Position numbers and translations under genes: made by a program
The notes under the pieces: model-generated
The model's database searches: none
What the model was told of the DNA's origin: nothing
Seen by the model: the letters and a program-made list of their open reading frames with translations, nothing else
Assembly: GCF_049943125.1 (NCBI RefSeq)
Contig: NZ_CP188040.1
Span: forward strand, 1,922,001-1,986,000
Source: JAEXZL01 sp049943125
GTDB lineage: Bacteria; Bacillota; Clostridia; Clostridiales; Clostridiaceae
Direction: 5' to 3'
DNA: 64,000 nucleotides
Shown here: in pieces, positions 1 to 8,618 of the stretch
Layout of the letters: the number at the start of each line of letters is the position of its first letter
How positions within the stretch are numbered: the stretch's first letter is position 1

Positions 1-696
1 TTACTGAGATTGGGATTAGCTGTTTTGATAGGTGGAGCTATAGGATATGAAAGAGAATCAAAAAATAGACCAGCGGGCTTTAGAACCCATATATTAGTGT
101 GTATAGGAGCTGCTATTATTTCCTTGATTTCTGTAAAGATGTCTGAGGATTCTATAAGGCAGATTCTGGCTAACCCTGATCTAGCTGAGGTTATAAAAGT
201 GGACATTGGTAGGCTTGGTGCTCAGGTCATCAGCGGAATAGGCTTCCTAGGAGCAGGAACTATACTTCATAATAAAGGATCAATAAAAGGCTTAACCACT
301 GCTGCTTCTCTCTGGGTGGTAGGCTGCTTAGGGTTAGCTGTGGGCTATGGATATTATTATATTTCCATATTAGGAGCTGTGGTCTGTATAATTGTATTAG
401 TAAATTTAAAAAAGATACAATCAAGATTGTTCTTAGATTCTAATGATAAAAAGTTTGAAATAAGCTATATAGACAGAAAAAAAACCATAGAAGCTTTAGA
501 CGAGCTTTTTATTCGCAAGAATATACAGGTAGTTAATATAGAATTTCCCATGGAGCAGGAAGGAACCTTTAATGATATGCCTATAAGAAAATCGGTGTAC
601 ACAATAATTACTCCAAAAACCATCTCTACTGGTGATATTCTTTCTATGTTTGCAAAATTAGAAACCATTGTAAACGCTCAACAGGTTAATGAATAA
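1..696 (+). CDS. MgtC/SapB family membrane protein (5' end cut by window)
   Basis: The reading frame is open from the first base (TTA CTG AGA TTG...), so the true start lies upstream; the TTG at 10 is probably internal. The visible part begins with the MgtC-family signature GGAIGYERESKNRPAGFRTH, followed by hydrophobic helices with GIGFLGAGTI and GLTTAASLWVVGCLG, and a soluble C-terminal domain of about 90 residues. Family members are inner-membrane proteins linked to Mg2+ limitation, acid stress or, in SapB/YhiD-type proteins, unknown roles. The family assignment is firm but the physiological role is inference. The next gene is separated by a long leader with its own promoter, so this is not an operon with thrS. 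Confidence 0.9.
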   Translation, partial: LLRLGLAVLIGGAIGYERESKNRPAGFRTHILVCIGAAIISLISVKMSEDSIRQILANPDLAEVIKVDIGRLGAQVISGIGFLGAGTILHNKGSIKGLTTAASLWVVGCLGLAVGYGYYYISILGAVVCIIVLVNLKKIQSRLFLDSNDKKFEISYIDRKKTIEALDELFIRKNIQVVNIEFPMEQEGTFNDMPIRKSVYTIITPKTISTGDILSMFAKLETIVNAQQVNE

Positions 697-745
697 TGCC
701 TTGAACAATGATGCTATAAGCAGTATTTTCCATAGATATAGAGGG

Positions 746-774
746 TTTACAAAGAAAATAAAAGATAGTATCAT
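746..774 (+). promoter_or_regulatory. Sigma-A-type promoter for the thrS leader
   Basis: TTTACA at 746-751 and TATCAT at 769-774 are separated by exactly 17 bases. Transcription would start near 781, just ahead of the T-box stem I region. Assigned by motif match and position only. Confidence 0.6.
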
Positions 775-781
775 AAAATGT

Positions 782-1036
782 GAACAATATATTAATGCTA
801 TGATGGGACGAGTAGTATAGAAACCAGCTTATAAGAGAAAGAATATCACCGGCTGAAAGTATTCTTAAGATAGGACTATATGAAGACTAGCCCTGAGCGG
901 TGGCTTAGTAGCTAATAAGTAAAAGGTCACGGGTAATTCCCTTATAATCTTCGAGATAAATCAAATTTGATTTAAATTGGGTGGAACCACGGATATTTGC
1001 ATTCGTCCCTTTAGGGATGGGTGCTTTTTATTTTTT
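782..1036 (+). promoter_or_regulatory. T-box leader controlling thrS
   Basis: The leader carries the T-box hallmark GGGTGGAACCACGG at 979-992, followed directly by a terminator hairpin. Upstream are the stem-I elements GACGAGTAGTAT (near 807) and the distal-loop motif GGCTGAAAG (851-859) flanked by pairing GAATA/TATTC. An ACT triplet at 886-888, on the 3' side of stem I, is the candidate threonine specifier; the exact specifier was placed by eye and is uncertain. T-boxes bind uncharged tRNA and switch the terminator to an antiterminator, so thrS should be induced by threonyl-tRNA starvation. The identity of the downstream gene supports the assignment. Confidence 0.93.
999..1036 (+). terminator. 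T-box attenuator terminator
   Basis: An 11-bp stem (GCATTCGTCCC with GGGATGGGTGC, G-U pairs allowed) has a short loop, spans 999-1024 and is followed by a T-rich run to 1036. Its 5' arm lies just after the T-box sequence, as in classic tRNA-responsive attenuators. Confidence 0.88.
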
Positions 1037-1051
1037 AAAGGAGGAAGGAAT

Positions 1052-2962
1052 ATGATTAGTGTAGTACTAAAGGATGGAAGCAAGCTGGAGCTTCAGGAAA
1101 ATACAACAGTTTATGACTTAGCAAAGTCCATCAGTAACAGCTTGGCAAAGGCTGCTTTAGTTGGCGAGGTCAATGGCAAGCTAGTGGATTTAAGCTATGA
1201 GCTTAAGGATGGGGATCAGGTAAACATCGTTACCTACAAGGATGAAAAGGGAGTGGAGGTTCTTAGACATTCCACCTCTCATATAATGGCACAGGCGGTA
1301 AAAAGATTATTTAAGGATGTTAAGGTAACTATAGGGCCTTCTATAAAAAATGGCTTTTACTATGATTTTGACTCAGAAAAGTCCTTTTCTATTGAGGATC
1401 TAGCTAAGATAGAAGAAGAGATGGGAAGGATTATTGCAGAAGATAACAAATTCGAAAGAATAAATATCTCTAGGGAAGAAGCAATTAAGCTCATGGAAGA
1501 GATGGGCGAGACCTATAAGATTGAGCTGGTAAATGCTATTCCAGAAGGAGAGCAGGTTAGCCTTTATCGTCAGGGTGAATTCGTAGACCTCTGTAGAGGA
1601 CCTCACATTCCATCTACCAGATATGTTAAGGCTTATAAGGTCCTAAATACTGCTGGTGCTTATTGGAGAGGGGATGAAAAAAATAAGATGCTTCAGAGGA
1701 TTTATGGAACCTCCTTTGAGGACAAAAAAGCCCTTGATAAGTATCTTGCTAATTTAGAGGAAGCTAAGAAGAGAGACCACAGAAAGCTTGGAAAGGAGCT
1801 CAAGCTTTTCACTTTTATGGAGGAAGGACCAGGCTTTCCATTCTTTCTACCTAAGGGGGTAGTTCTTAAGAATACCCTGATAAACTGGTGGAGAGAGCTT
1901 CACGATGAAGCAGGCTATGTGGAAATAGAAACTCCAATGATGCTTAACAGGAAGCTATGGGAAACCTCTGGACACTGGGATCATTATAAGGAAAATATGT
2001 ATACTACAACTATAGATGAGGATGATTTTGCTCTTAAGCCAATGAATTGTCCTGGAGGAATATTAGTTTACAAGTCAGAACCTCATTCTTATAGAGATTT
2101 ACCTCTAAGAGCTGGTGAGTTAGGAAGGGTTCACAGACATGAGCTCTCCGGTGCCCTTCATGGTCTTATGAGAGTTAGAGCCTTTACTCAGGATGATGCT
2201 CATATTTTCATGCTACCAGAGCAAATTAAATCAGAGATAAAGGGTGTAATTGACTTAATAGATAGAGTATATTCTAGTCTTGGCTTTAAATACTCCATTG
2301 AGCTTTCCACAAGGCCTGAGGACTTTATGGGAGAGATAGAAGAATGGAACAGTGCTGAAGAATCCTTAAAGGGCGCTCTAGAGGAAGCAGGCCTTCCTTA
2401 TAAGATAAATGAAGGTGATGGAGCCTTCTACGGACCAAAGATAGACTTCCATCTTGAGGATACCTTAGGAAGAACCTGGCAGTGTGGAACCATACAGCTT
2501 GACTTCCAGCTTCCACAGCGTTTTGACCTTGAATATATAGGAAGTGATGGAGAAAAGCATAGACCTATAATGATTCACAGGGTTATCTTTGGAAGCATAG
2601 AAAGATTTATAGGTATACTAACAGAGCATTTTGCAGGAAAGTTCCCTACTTGGCTTGCACCGGTGCAGATAAAGGTACTTCCTATATCCAATAAGTTCTT
2701 TGACTATGCCAATAAAGTAGTAGCAGAGTTAAGAGCCGCAGGACTTAAGGTAGAGATGGATAATAGAGATGAAAAGATCGGCCATAAGATAAGGGATGCA
2801 AGAAATGAAAGAGTTCCTTATATGCTGGTAGTAGGAGAAAAGGAAGCAGAGCAGAACACCGTAGCTGTAAGAAGCAGGGGTAAGGGTGATGAAGGCACAA
2901 GCTCCTTAGAAGCCTTCCTTTCAAGAATTTTAGAAGAGATTAAGGAAAAGACTATAAACTAA
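1052..2962 (+). CDS. thrS: Threonyl-tRNA synthetase
   Basis: Charges tRNA-Thr with threonine (class II synthetase, cytoplasmic). The ATG at 1052 is chosen because it follows AAAGGAGGAAGG by a normal gap; the open frame continues back to a TTG at 977, but that lies inside the T-box. The 636-aa product has the usual order: TGS domain (about 1-60), the second additional/editing domain with HSTSH (about 70) and DLCRGPH, the class II catalytic core with the zinc-site segments MNCPGG, VHRHELSGALHG and MIHRVIFGSIERF, and a C-terminal anticodon-binding domain. Length is typical. It is a monocistronic unit ended by the hairpin at 2983. Confidence 0.98.
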   Translation: MISVVLKDGSKLELQENTTVYDLAKSISNSLAKAALVGEVNGKLVDLSYELKDGDQVNIVTYKDEKGVEVLRHSTSHIMAQAVKRLFKDVKVTIGPSIKNGFYYDFDSEKSFSIEDLAKIEEEMGRIIAEDNKFERINISREEAIKLMEEMGETYKIELVNAIPEGEQVSLYRQGEFVDLCRGPHIPSTRYVKAYKVLNTAGAYWRGDEKNKMLQRIYGTSFEDKKALDKYLANLEEAKKRDHRKLGKELKLFTFMEEGPGFPFFLPKGVVLKNTLINWWRELHDEAGYVEIETPMMLNRKLWETSGHWDHYKENMYTTTIDEDDFALKPMNCPGGILVYKSEPHSYRDLPLRAGELGRVHRHELSGALHGLMRVRAFTQDDAHIFMLPEQIKSEIKGVIDLIDRVYSSLGFKYSIELSTRPEDFMGEIEEWNSAEESLKGALEEAGLPYKINEGDGAFYGPKIDFHLEDTLGRTWQCGTIQLDFQLPQRFDLEYIGSDGEKHRPIMIHRVIFGSIERFIGILTEHFAGKFPTWLAPVQIKVLPISNKFFDYANKVVAELRAAGLKVEMDNRDEKIGHKIRDARNERVPYMLVVGEKEAEQNTVAVRSRGKGDEGTSSLEAFLSRILEEIKEKTIN

Positions 2963-2982
2963 TAGTTGAACAAATTCAAAGA

Positions 2983-3014
2983 GGAAGCCTCAAAGGGAAA
3001 AGAGGCTTCCTTTT
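2983..3014 (+). terminator. Terminator after thrS
   Basis: GGAAGCCTC at 2983-2991 pairs perfectly with GAGGCTTCC at 3002-3010 and is followed by TTTT. Confidence 0.85.
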
Positions 3015-3049
3015 AAATTGGTCATTTATCAAAGGTAAGAATAAAAAAA

Positions 3050-3082
3050 CCTCTCCCTGCCATACTATGGATAAAGGAGAGG
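3050..3082 (+). promoter_or_regulatory. Hairpin covering the ribosome binding site of the CmpB-like gene
   Basis: CCTCTCC at 3050-3056 is a perfect complement of GGAGAGG at 3076-3082, which is the Shine-Dalgarno of the gene starting at 3090. The fold would hide the ribosome binding site. Whether it is a regulated switch is inference. Confidence 0.5.
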
Positions 3083-3089
3083 ATAACAA

Positions 3090-3776
3090 ATGAGTAAAAT
3101 AGGAGATTTTATTTCTGATGTCTATTCTGATAAGGCGGCGATGTATATAGCTCCCTTGAGCGCTTATAAGCTCATATGGATTTTCCTTATAGGCTGCTTT
3201 TTAGGATATATTATAGAAACAATTTACTGCTATCCTAAGACTGGTTATCAGAGCAGGCAGGCGGTGTTATATGGACCCTTTGTTCCTGTTTATGGTTTTG
3301 GAGGAGTATTGCTCACCTTAGCTCTATATAAGCTTCAGAATACAAATGTGTTCATCCTTTTCATTATTTCAGCCATTATGGGAGCTGCCTTTGAATACCT
3401 TTATTCTCTCCTGCAGGAGCTTTTACTGGGAGCTGTTAACTGGGACTATAGTAATGCACCCTTTAATATTCAGGGGAGGACTAGTCTTCTCTACGGAGTA
3501 TACTGGGGAGTCTTAGGTATATTGTGGATAAAACTGATTTATCCCTTCCTCAGTCAGATGATAGAGAGGATGCCCATAACAATAAGGTCAACCTTTGCAT
3601 TCCTCATTATGGTTTTTATGATAGCCAATCTTATCCTATCAGCCTTAGCTATAAAGAGAGGAGGAGATAGGCTTCAGAATCTTCCACCGGAGGGTGATCT
3701 CGATCGTTTTCTTGATTCCCACTATAATGATGAGCACCTTGCTAGGGTGTTTCCTTACATTAAATACATTCGATAG
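3090..3776 (+). CDS. Putative ABC-transporter type IV / CmpB-like membrane protein
   Basis: A 228-aa polytopic membrane protein. The pattern FLIGCFLGYIIETIYCY near the N-terminus, then RQAVLYGPFVPVYGFGG, AFEYLYSLLQELLLG, W-Y-(S/N) and GRTSLLYGVYWGVLG, matches the CmpB-like 'putative ABC-transporter type IV' family common in Firmicutes. About five or six membrane segments are visible, followed by a polar tail. No ATP-binding partner is nearby, so the transporter label is a family name rather than a demonstrated function. ATG at 3090 follows AAGGAGAGG with good spacing; that site lies in a hairpin (3050-3082). Transcription ends at the 3808 terminator. Confidence 0.8.
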   Translation: MSKIGDFISDVYSDKAAMYIAPLSAYKLIWIFLIGCFLGYIIETIYCYPKTGYQSRQAVLYGPFVPVYGFGGVLLTLALYKLQNTNVFILFIISAIMGAAFEYLYSLLQELLLGAVNWDYSNAPFNIQGRTSLLYGVYWGVLGILWIKLIYPFLSQMIERMPITIRSTFAFLIMVFMIANLILSALAIKRGGDRLQNLPPEGDLDRFLDSHYNDEHLARVFPYIKYIR

Positions 3777-3807
3777 CGTTAAATCTATCTATACATTAAA
3801 AATCATT

Positions 3808-3848
3808 ACAAGGTAAGGGCTAAAGCAGTCATTTACCTTGTTTTTTTA
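3808..3848 (+). terminator. Terminator after the CmpB-like gene
   Basis: ACAAGGTAA at 3808-3816 pairs with TTACCTTGT at 3833-3841, followed by a run of seven T. Confidence 0.85.
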
Positions 3849-3964
3849 TTTAGAGGGTTATAATTATGAAATTATATGTAAATAAGTAATATATTGTAAT
3901 ATGATAGCGATACCTATATACTTATATTTGAGGGACAAGGTCATGCTAAAGGGAGATGGAAAAT

Positions 3965-4549
3965 ATGAAGAAGAAAAGCTTAGGGGTTATATTAACCTTA
4001 ATAATCATAGCGATTCTTTTTAAGGTCATCACTAGTGGTGGAGAGAAAACTATAGAAGAGGCTATTAATATATCCAGTGTAAAATCTGCAAGGATAATTC
4101 ATGAAGAAAAGAATAGTAAGGGTAGTATAGTGTTTACGTATATTTCTGAGGGCGATGGTCTACATGTTAGCGCAGTAAAGAAAGGTATTGGTGGATATAA
4201 GGAGGCTTATTCTGCATCACATGGTGATATAAAGGTGACTTTAGAAAAGCTTGGCTTGCTATGTGGTTATTTACCTAAAATTAAGGGTACTGAGCTTCCC
4301 ATCTATTATGGGGTAGTTGGTGATGAGGTAGAAGCTGTGAAGGTTGTTGAGAAAAAAAGAAATATAGAAAAGGAAGCTAAAATTATTGATGCTGATGGAG
4401 AAAGAATATGGCTTATTTATATGGAAGGCTTTCGAGGGTCGCAGTTTGATATAGTAACTCTTTCAAGAGAAGGGAAGGAAATTAAAAGAGTAACTGATGA
4501 TATTTCTCCATTGTATGTGGAACAAAAAGCCTCTAAGGGCTATCAATAG
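3965..4549 (+). CDS. Unrecognised small membrane-anchored protein
   Basis: No family recognised. ATG 3965 is preferred over ATG 3956 because AAGGGAG (3949-3955) is 9 bases from it, while the first ATG abuts the Shine-Dalgarno. The protein (194 aa) starts MKKKS followed by one hydrophobic segment (about residues 5-22), then a polar extracytoplasmic domain of about 170 residues with mixed beta-type sequence and no conserved catalytic motif. It could be an anchored lipoprotein-like or sensor domain; the single cysteine (LLCGYL) is not in a lipobox. It is monocistronic, flanked by hairpins at 3808 and 4566. Confidence 0.7.
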   Translation: MKKKSLGVILTLIIIAILFKVITSGGEKTIEEAINISSVKSARIIHEEKNSKGSIVFTYISEGDGLHVSAVKKGIGGYKEAYSASHGDIKVTLEKLGLLCGYLPKIKGTELPIYYGVVGDEVEAVKVVEKKRNIEKEAKIIDADGERIWLIYMEGFRGSQFDIVTLSREGKEIKRVTDDISPLYVEQKASKGYQ

Positions 4550-4565
4550 TTAATAAGGAAGTGAA

Positions 4566-4590
4566 GGGGTAGATGTTGTATATCTACCCC
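4566..4590. terminator. Shared terminator between convergent genes
   Basis: GGGGTAGAT (4566-4574) pairs with ATCTACCCC (4582-4590). The hairpin lies between the stop of the plus-strand gene at 4549 and the stop of the minus-strand phosphatase gene at 4607; a T-tract is weak on both sides. Confidence 0.6.
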
Positions 4591-4606
4591 TTATAGTTAT
4601 ATACCT

Positions 4607-5539
4607 TTACGATGCCATTCTGTTTTCAGGAAGGGTCTCGTTAATTCCCTTTAAGTATTCAGAAAAGCTGGTGTTGAAGCCTGGTCCCTGAGTTTTGCAG
4701 TAATCATAGAATAGCTTGAATAATTTAACCCTGTTTTTGTTTAAAAAGGATTCGGCATGATCCTTATCAAACTGAACTAAGGCAATCTGTCTGTTGATTA
4801 TTTCATCTTCTGTGGCAACAGAATAATTTTTCATCATATCGTACAGTATCATAAAGGTTGTTGTTCTTCCTATACCTTCTTTACAGTGAAAATGTAACCA
4901 GCTGTTCTTGGGTTGATTTTTTACAAAGCTTATAAAGAAGTCCACCATTTCTTCCGTGGGGATTTTTCCGTCGGTGACGGGGATGAATTCATAGCCTACT
5001 TCATTTTTGGCAGTAAGCTGCTTTTCATCCATCACAACCTTGGGTATAACCTTTATATCAGGATGGTTGAAGAAAGCAACAGGAACTCCTATAGCTATGG
5101 AATTTAATCTTTCTGTAGTTACCCTAATAACCTCTTCTCTAGAAAGACCTTCATTGGCATTGTTTTTAATTCCCCTCCAGCTCACAGGGAGACCGTTAAT
5201 AAAGCCATGAGACTCCTGGCGCAAATCAACAGATATTATATTGGGATGGTCTATAGCCTTTATGACCTTTGGGAGACTAAAGCCTGAGAACTGAGCGCTT
5301 CCTGATATGTTTAGCTCTTTAAGGCCTTTTGTATTTATATTTTTATAGAGGCTACTGTTGATTTTATCATTAGATTTTCTAAAGTTCCTTGGCATTTCCT
5401 TATAACGGGTGGAATCCAATATAAGATGGACTCCATTATCCTGAGGTACTGTGATGTTTTTTTCCTGAGCTTCACCAGGGGTTAACATCGTTAGAGTGGA
5501 AAAATATACAGAAAATACAAAACAAAGAAATTTATTCAA
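4607..5539 (-). CDS. Secreted PTP-like phosphatase, probable cysteine phytase
   Basis: The protein has a cysteine-phosphatase P-loop HCKEGIGRT (HC-x5-R) near residue 220 and the upstream block SVDLRQESHGFINGLPVSW. Together these mark the PTP-like inositol-polyphosphate phosphatase (cysteine phytase) family known from rumen anaerobes, whose canonical loop is HCEAGVGRT. The N-terminus is a signal-peptide-like hydrophobic stretch, so it should act outside the membrane, releasing phosphate from inositol phosphates. The TTG at 5539 is preferred: GAGGTG lies 6 bases upstream, whereas the alternative GTG at 5548 falls inside the Shine-Dalgarno. Substrate is inferred from the family; phosphotyrosine activity is possible. 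Confidence 0.82.
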   Translation of the reverse strand: MNKFLCFVFSVYFSTLTMLTPGEAQEKNITVPQDNGVHLILDSTRYKEMPRNFRKSNDKINSSLYKNINTKGLKELNISGSAQFSGFSLPKVIKAIDHPNIISVDLRQESHGFINGLPVSWRGIKNNANEGLSREEVIRVTTERLNSIAIGVPVAFFNHPDIKVIPKVVMDEKQLTAKNEVGYEFIPVTDGKIPTEEMVDFFISFVKNQPKNSWLHFHCKEGIGRTTTFMILYDMMKNYSVATEDEIINRQIALVQFDKDHAESFLNKNRVKLFKLFYDYCKTQGPGFNTSFSEYLKGINETLPENRMAS

Positions 5540-5666
5540 ATAAAACACCTCACTTTTAATGATTATTTCATTAAATTATTGTAAAATTAATATAAACCAA
5601 TTATGACAGTTTTATACTTAGTTATTTGACTAATTGGATAGAAGGCAACGGATTAGGGGGGATATT

Positions 5667-6860
5667 ATGAACATAATTACTTTAACTGATTACCAATATG
5701 AAATGAATAATATTCACTTTCTTAGCAACAATGAATTTATTTTTGGAAATACTCATCAAAATGGTAAAAAATACAGAAGAGTTTTTTATAAATACAACAT
5801 TGAAAATAAGGCTGTTACTGCAATTAACAAAAAGGGAATGAAGACATGTGAACACTGCTATTATAGTACCTTTATAAAGGATAACTATCTTTATACTAAT
5901 TTACGGGAAGTCCATGAGGGAAATCCTAAGGTTACTTTGATTAAGGTTCACATAGGAAGTGGAAAGTCGGAGACTCTTTTGGAGCTAGAGGAGGATATGA
6001 AGGTAGAGTTTATTAATGATGAATATGTTATTCTCATGGGCAGTAAGACTCCTATTGTAGAGGAATTTGATGTTTACAAAGACATTCAGGGAGAGTATCA
6101 GGTTGCCTTTCTTTATGATATCATTAACAAATCTGCTTATAAGATATGGGATAAGCGGGTGATCTTAAGTGTTAGTGACGAGCTCTTTACCTATGAAACC
6201 TCCACTGGAGAACAGCTTCTTTTTAATGAAGCTTATATGGATGATTATGAAAAGGAGGAGGCCTATAGGAAGAGGATACCTAGAGAAGGATATTATAGAA
6301 TGGGCTACATCAGCAATTTACATGGTATTAATCTGGACAAGTTCGTTAGATCAATTAAGGCAGGTAGTAAGAGACTTCCTTTTAAGAGTATATGCTCTCT
6401 GGAGGAAGCCGGAGCTATAAACTACATAGCTATGGATGATACTTATATATATTATATTAATAAGGATTTTGAGAAAAAGCTTAATTTCTATTACAGAGCT
6501 CATAAGGAAACCTTAGAGAGTCAGCTGATAAATACCATAGAGGCACCAGAGGAGAGAGAGGTATATTATAGTGCTTTTGATCAGCCCTCCACTGAGCTTT
6601 ATGAATACGCCCACACAGAGGATAATGAAATTCTCATAAAGGAAATATTCTCTCAAAGAGTCATATACAGAGGAAGCGGTTTTAGAGAGAGCTTTATCGG
6701 AGTATGGAAAAACAATATGGTGCTTAATTTTTGGACAGAAGACAGTGATGGAAGTAATTATGAAAGCTTCCTTAAGATAATAGACCTGAAAAATGATATT
6801 ACCTCAGTATATAAAGGTATCGCAGACTTTAAAAGGGGAAATGTTATACTATTTAGCTAG
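5667..6860 (+). CDS. Unrecognised 397-aa protein, possible beta-propeller
   Basis: No family recognised. ATG 5667 follows the strong AGGGGGGA at 5655-5662; an in-frame ATG/TTG further upstream lacks a site. The product is soluble-looking, without a signal peptide or membrane helix. It is rich in short beta-like stretches with Tyr/Phe/Asp turns (for example DDTYIYYINKDFEKKLNFY, then KNNMVLNFW near the end), a pattern seen in beta-propeller proteins. One CEHC motif lies about 60 residues in. It is divergently oriented from the phytase-like gene, with about 125 bases between the starts, so they may share a control region. Confidence 0.7.
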   Translation: MNIITLTDYQYEMNNIHFLSNNEFIFGNTHQNGKKYRRVFYKYNIENKAVTAINKKGMKTCEHCYYSTFIKDNYLYTNLREVHEGNPKVTLIKVHIGSGKSETLLELEEDMKVEFINDEYVILMGSKTPIVEEFDVYKDIQGEYQVAFLYDIINKSAYKIWDKRVILSVSDELFTYETSTGEQLLFNEAYMDDYEKEEAYRKRIPREGYYRMGYISNLHGINLDKFVRSIKAGSKRLPFKSICSLEEAGAINYIAMDDTYIYYINKDFEKKLNFYYRAHKETLESQLINTIEAPEEREVYYSAFDQPSTELYEYAHTEDNEILIKEIFSQRVIYRGSGFRESFIGVWKNNMVLNFWTEDSDGSNYESFLKIIDLKNDITSVYKGIADFKRGNVILFS

Positions 6861-7008
6861 ATTAAATAGATTTTTTAGATGTTTTGCCATATATAACTTC
6901 CTTAGAATATATAGAATAATATTATTCTTGATATTATGTTAAAATATGATAAATTTGATTGTATAAGGTTAGATGTTATTGTAAATTTTATTAAGGAGGT
7001 TGATTTAC

Positions 7009-7488
7009 TTGGTAGATTTATTGGTTAAATTATACAATGTAGAATATCCTTATGAGGTTCTAGAATCCTTAAAGGAAGAGGGAATAATAATTCGCAGGCC
7101 AATTGGTCCAGAAAAGCATGCGGTTTTACGCTGGGTGAAGGAAAACTTTTCTGATGCTTGGGCTAGTGAGTGCGATGTTTCATTTTCAAATTCTCCACCT
7201 ACTTGTTTTATTGCTGTGAAAGATAGGGAGATAAAAGGTTTTGCTTGTACAGATGCTACTTGTAAAGGTTTTTTTGGTCCTACAGGAGTACAGGTAGATA
7301 TGAGAGGTAAAAATATTGGACGGGCATTATTATTAGCTAGCTTAGAAGATATGAAAAATAGAGGATATGCTTATGCTATAATAGGGAGTACTTCTTCTAC
7401 TGAATATTATGCTAAGTGCTGCAATGCTCAGATAATAGAGGATAGTTCTCCAGGAATATATAGAGGTATGATTCGCACAACTCCTTAA
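7009..7488 (+). CDS. GNAT family N-acetyltransferase
   Basis: Residues in the second half show the acetyl-CoA binding pattern VQVDMRGKNIGRALLLASL (Q/R-x-x-G-x-G/A type loop) followed by a helix and beta strand with YAIIGSTSSTEYYAK, typical of GNAT acyltransferases. The substrate is unknown. Start TTG 7009 lies 9 bases after AAGGAGG (6993-6999); the TTG at 7000 directly abuts the Shine-Dalgarno and is unlikely. Length (159 aa) is normal for a single-domain GNAT. It is a stand-alone gene ended by the hairpin at 7552. Confidence 0.85.
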   Translation: MVDLLVKLYNVEYPYEVLESLKEEGIIIRRPIGPEKHAVLRWVKENFSDAWASECDVSFSNSPPTCFIAVKDREIKGFACTDATCKGFFGPTGVQVDMRGKNIGRALLLASLEDMKNRGYAYAIIGSTSSTEYYAKCCNAQIIEDSSPGIYRGMIRTTP

Positions 7489-7853
7489 TGAAATATATTT
7501 AGTTCAAAATAATTATTGAGAGTTATGTGTAAGATAAGGATATTTATAATTATTAAAGAGGACATTTTTTAGGAAATGTCCTCTTTAATATTCTAGTTAT
7601 TTTTATGTATTAGCTCATATAGAGGATTTTACTAGTAGTAAATGCTAGCAAGATAATAAAGTGTATTAAAAGTTAAAATAATTATATTTACAACAGAATT
7701 TAAATATAGGAATATATAGGGAAAGATGTATTTTTACTGATAAGATAACGTTTACTTAGAATGCTGTTGGTAATTAAATTAGTAGCTACATCAAAAATCC
7801 ATCAGAACATTTTAATAAAGGAAAGATAAAAGAGGAAAAGAAAGGATATAACC
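7489..7853. other. Intergenic region before the amino-sugar operon
   Basis: This 365-base gap holds the terminator at 7552-7589. The remaining AT-rich stretch up to nagB contains no clear coding frame or convincing promoter pair. A weak ATAACGTTTAC near 7746 recalls a catabolite-responsive element but fits the consensus poorly. Confidence 0.6.
7552..7589 (+). terminator. Terminator after the GNAT gene
   Basis: A 16-bp arm ATTAAAGAGGACATTT (7552-7567) pairs perfectly with AAATGTCCTCTTTAAT (7574-7589). The 3' arm itself ends in a T-rich run. Confidence 0.85.
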
Positions 7854-8618
7854 ATGATTTATAAGAGATATAAAGAGATAGATTTAAAGATTTTTAATAG
7901 TCGTGAGGAGATGGGGGAAGCAGCAGCAAAAGAAGCGTCAGAAGTTATAGTAGAGCTTCTTAAGCACAAGGAGTTTATTAGCTGTATATTTGCAGCAGCA
8001 CCATCACAGCAGGAATTTCTAGAGGCCCTTTCTAAGGAACCATTACCATGGAATAGAATTAATGCTTTTCACATGGATGAATATATAGGTCTTCAGCAGG
8101 GAAGTCCAGAATCCTTTAGTGGTTTTTTGGGCAGTGCTATATTTAATAAGCTTCCCTTTTGCTCGGTTAACTTAATTAATGGATTAGAAAAGCCTGACGA
8201 GGAATGCAAGAGATATGCTTCACTTTTAGAAAGCTATTCTCCTGATATTGTATTTATGGGTATAGGAGAAAATGGACATATTGCTTTCAATGATCCAGGA
8301 GTTGCTGATTTTAATGATCCTTATTTAGTTAAAACCGTTACTCTTGACCATGAGTGCCGCATGCAGCAGGTCAATGATAAATGCTTCCCATCCCTGGACA
8401 AGGTTCCTGAGGAGGCCATTACCCTAACAATTCCTGCACTCCTTTCAGCTCCTTATGTTTTTTGCATAGTACCAGGAATTAGAAAGGCAAAGGCTACAGC
8501 AGCTGCTCTTGAAGGAGAGGTAGAAGAGAAGTGCCCAGCCAGCATCCTTCAAAGAAAAAAAGGCTGTCGCATGTATATTGATAAAGATAGCAGCTCTGAT
8601 TTGAAAAGCTATGAATAA
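7854..8618 (+). CDS. nagB: Glucosamine-6-phosphate deaminase-like isomerase (divergent NagB subfamily)
   Basis: Belongs to the NagB/RpiA/DeoR-effector-fold sugar-phosphate isomerases: FHMDEYIGL carries the conserved Asp, and GENGHIAFNDPG (about residues 138-149) carries the catalytic-loop His142. Classic NagB converts glucosamine-6-phosphate to fructose-6-phosphate and NH3, and has Glu after FN; this protein has Asp147 there and a longer VADFNDP extension, so it belongs to a divergent subfamily whose substrate is less certain. RBS GAAAGGA precedes ATG 7854. Its last 8 bases overlap the epimerase gene, implying translational coupling in a nagB-AGE-nagA operon. Confidence 0.85.
   Translation: MIYKRYKEIDLKIFNSREEMGEAAAKEASEVIVELLKHKEFISCIFAAAPSQQEFLEALSKEPLPWNRINAFHMDEYIGLQQGSPESFSGFLGSAIFNKLPFCSVNLINGLEKPDEECKRYASLLESYSPDIVFMGIGENGHIAFNDPGVADFNDPYLVKTVTLDHECRMQQVNDKCFPSLDKVPEEAITLTIPALLSAPYVFCIVPGIRKAKATAAALEGEVEEKCPASILQRKKGCRMYIDKDSSSDLKSYE

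Noticed and set aside
977..1051. N-terminal extension of thrS from TTG 977
   Set aside because: The extension is encoded by the T-box sequence and its terminator hairpin, and the good ribosome binding site lies before ATG 1052.
5007..5210. Plus-strand small frames inside the phytase-like gene
   Set aside because: They lie antisense to conserved phosphatase sequence with no start signals.
7740..7760. Catabolite-responsive element before nagB
   Set aside because: AAGATAACGTTTACT departs from the consensus at two fixed positions; no support beyond loose similarity.
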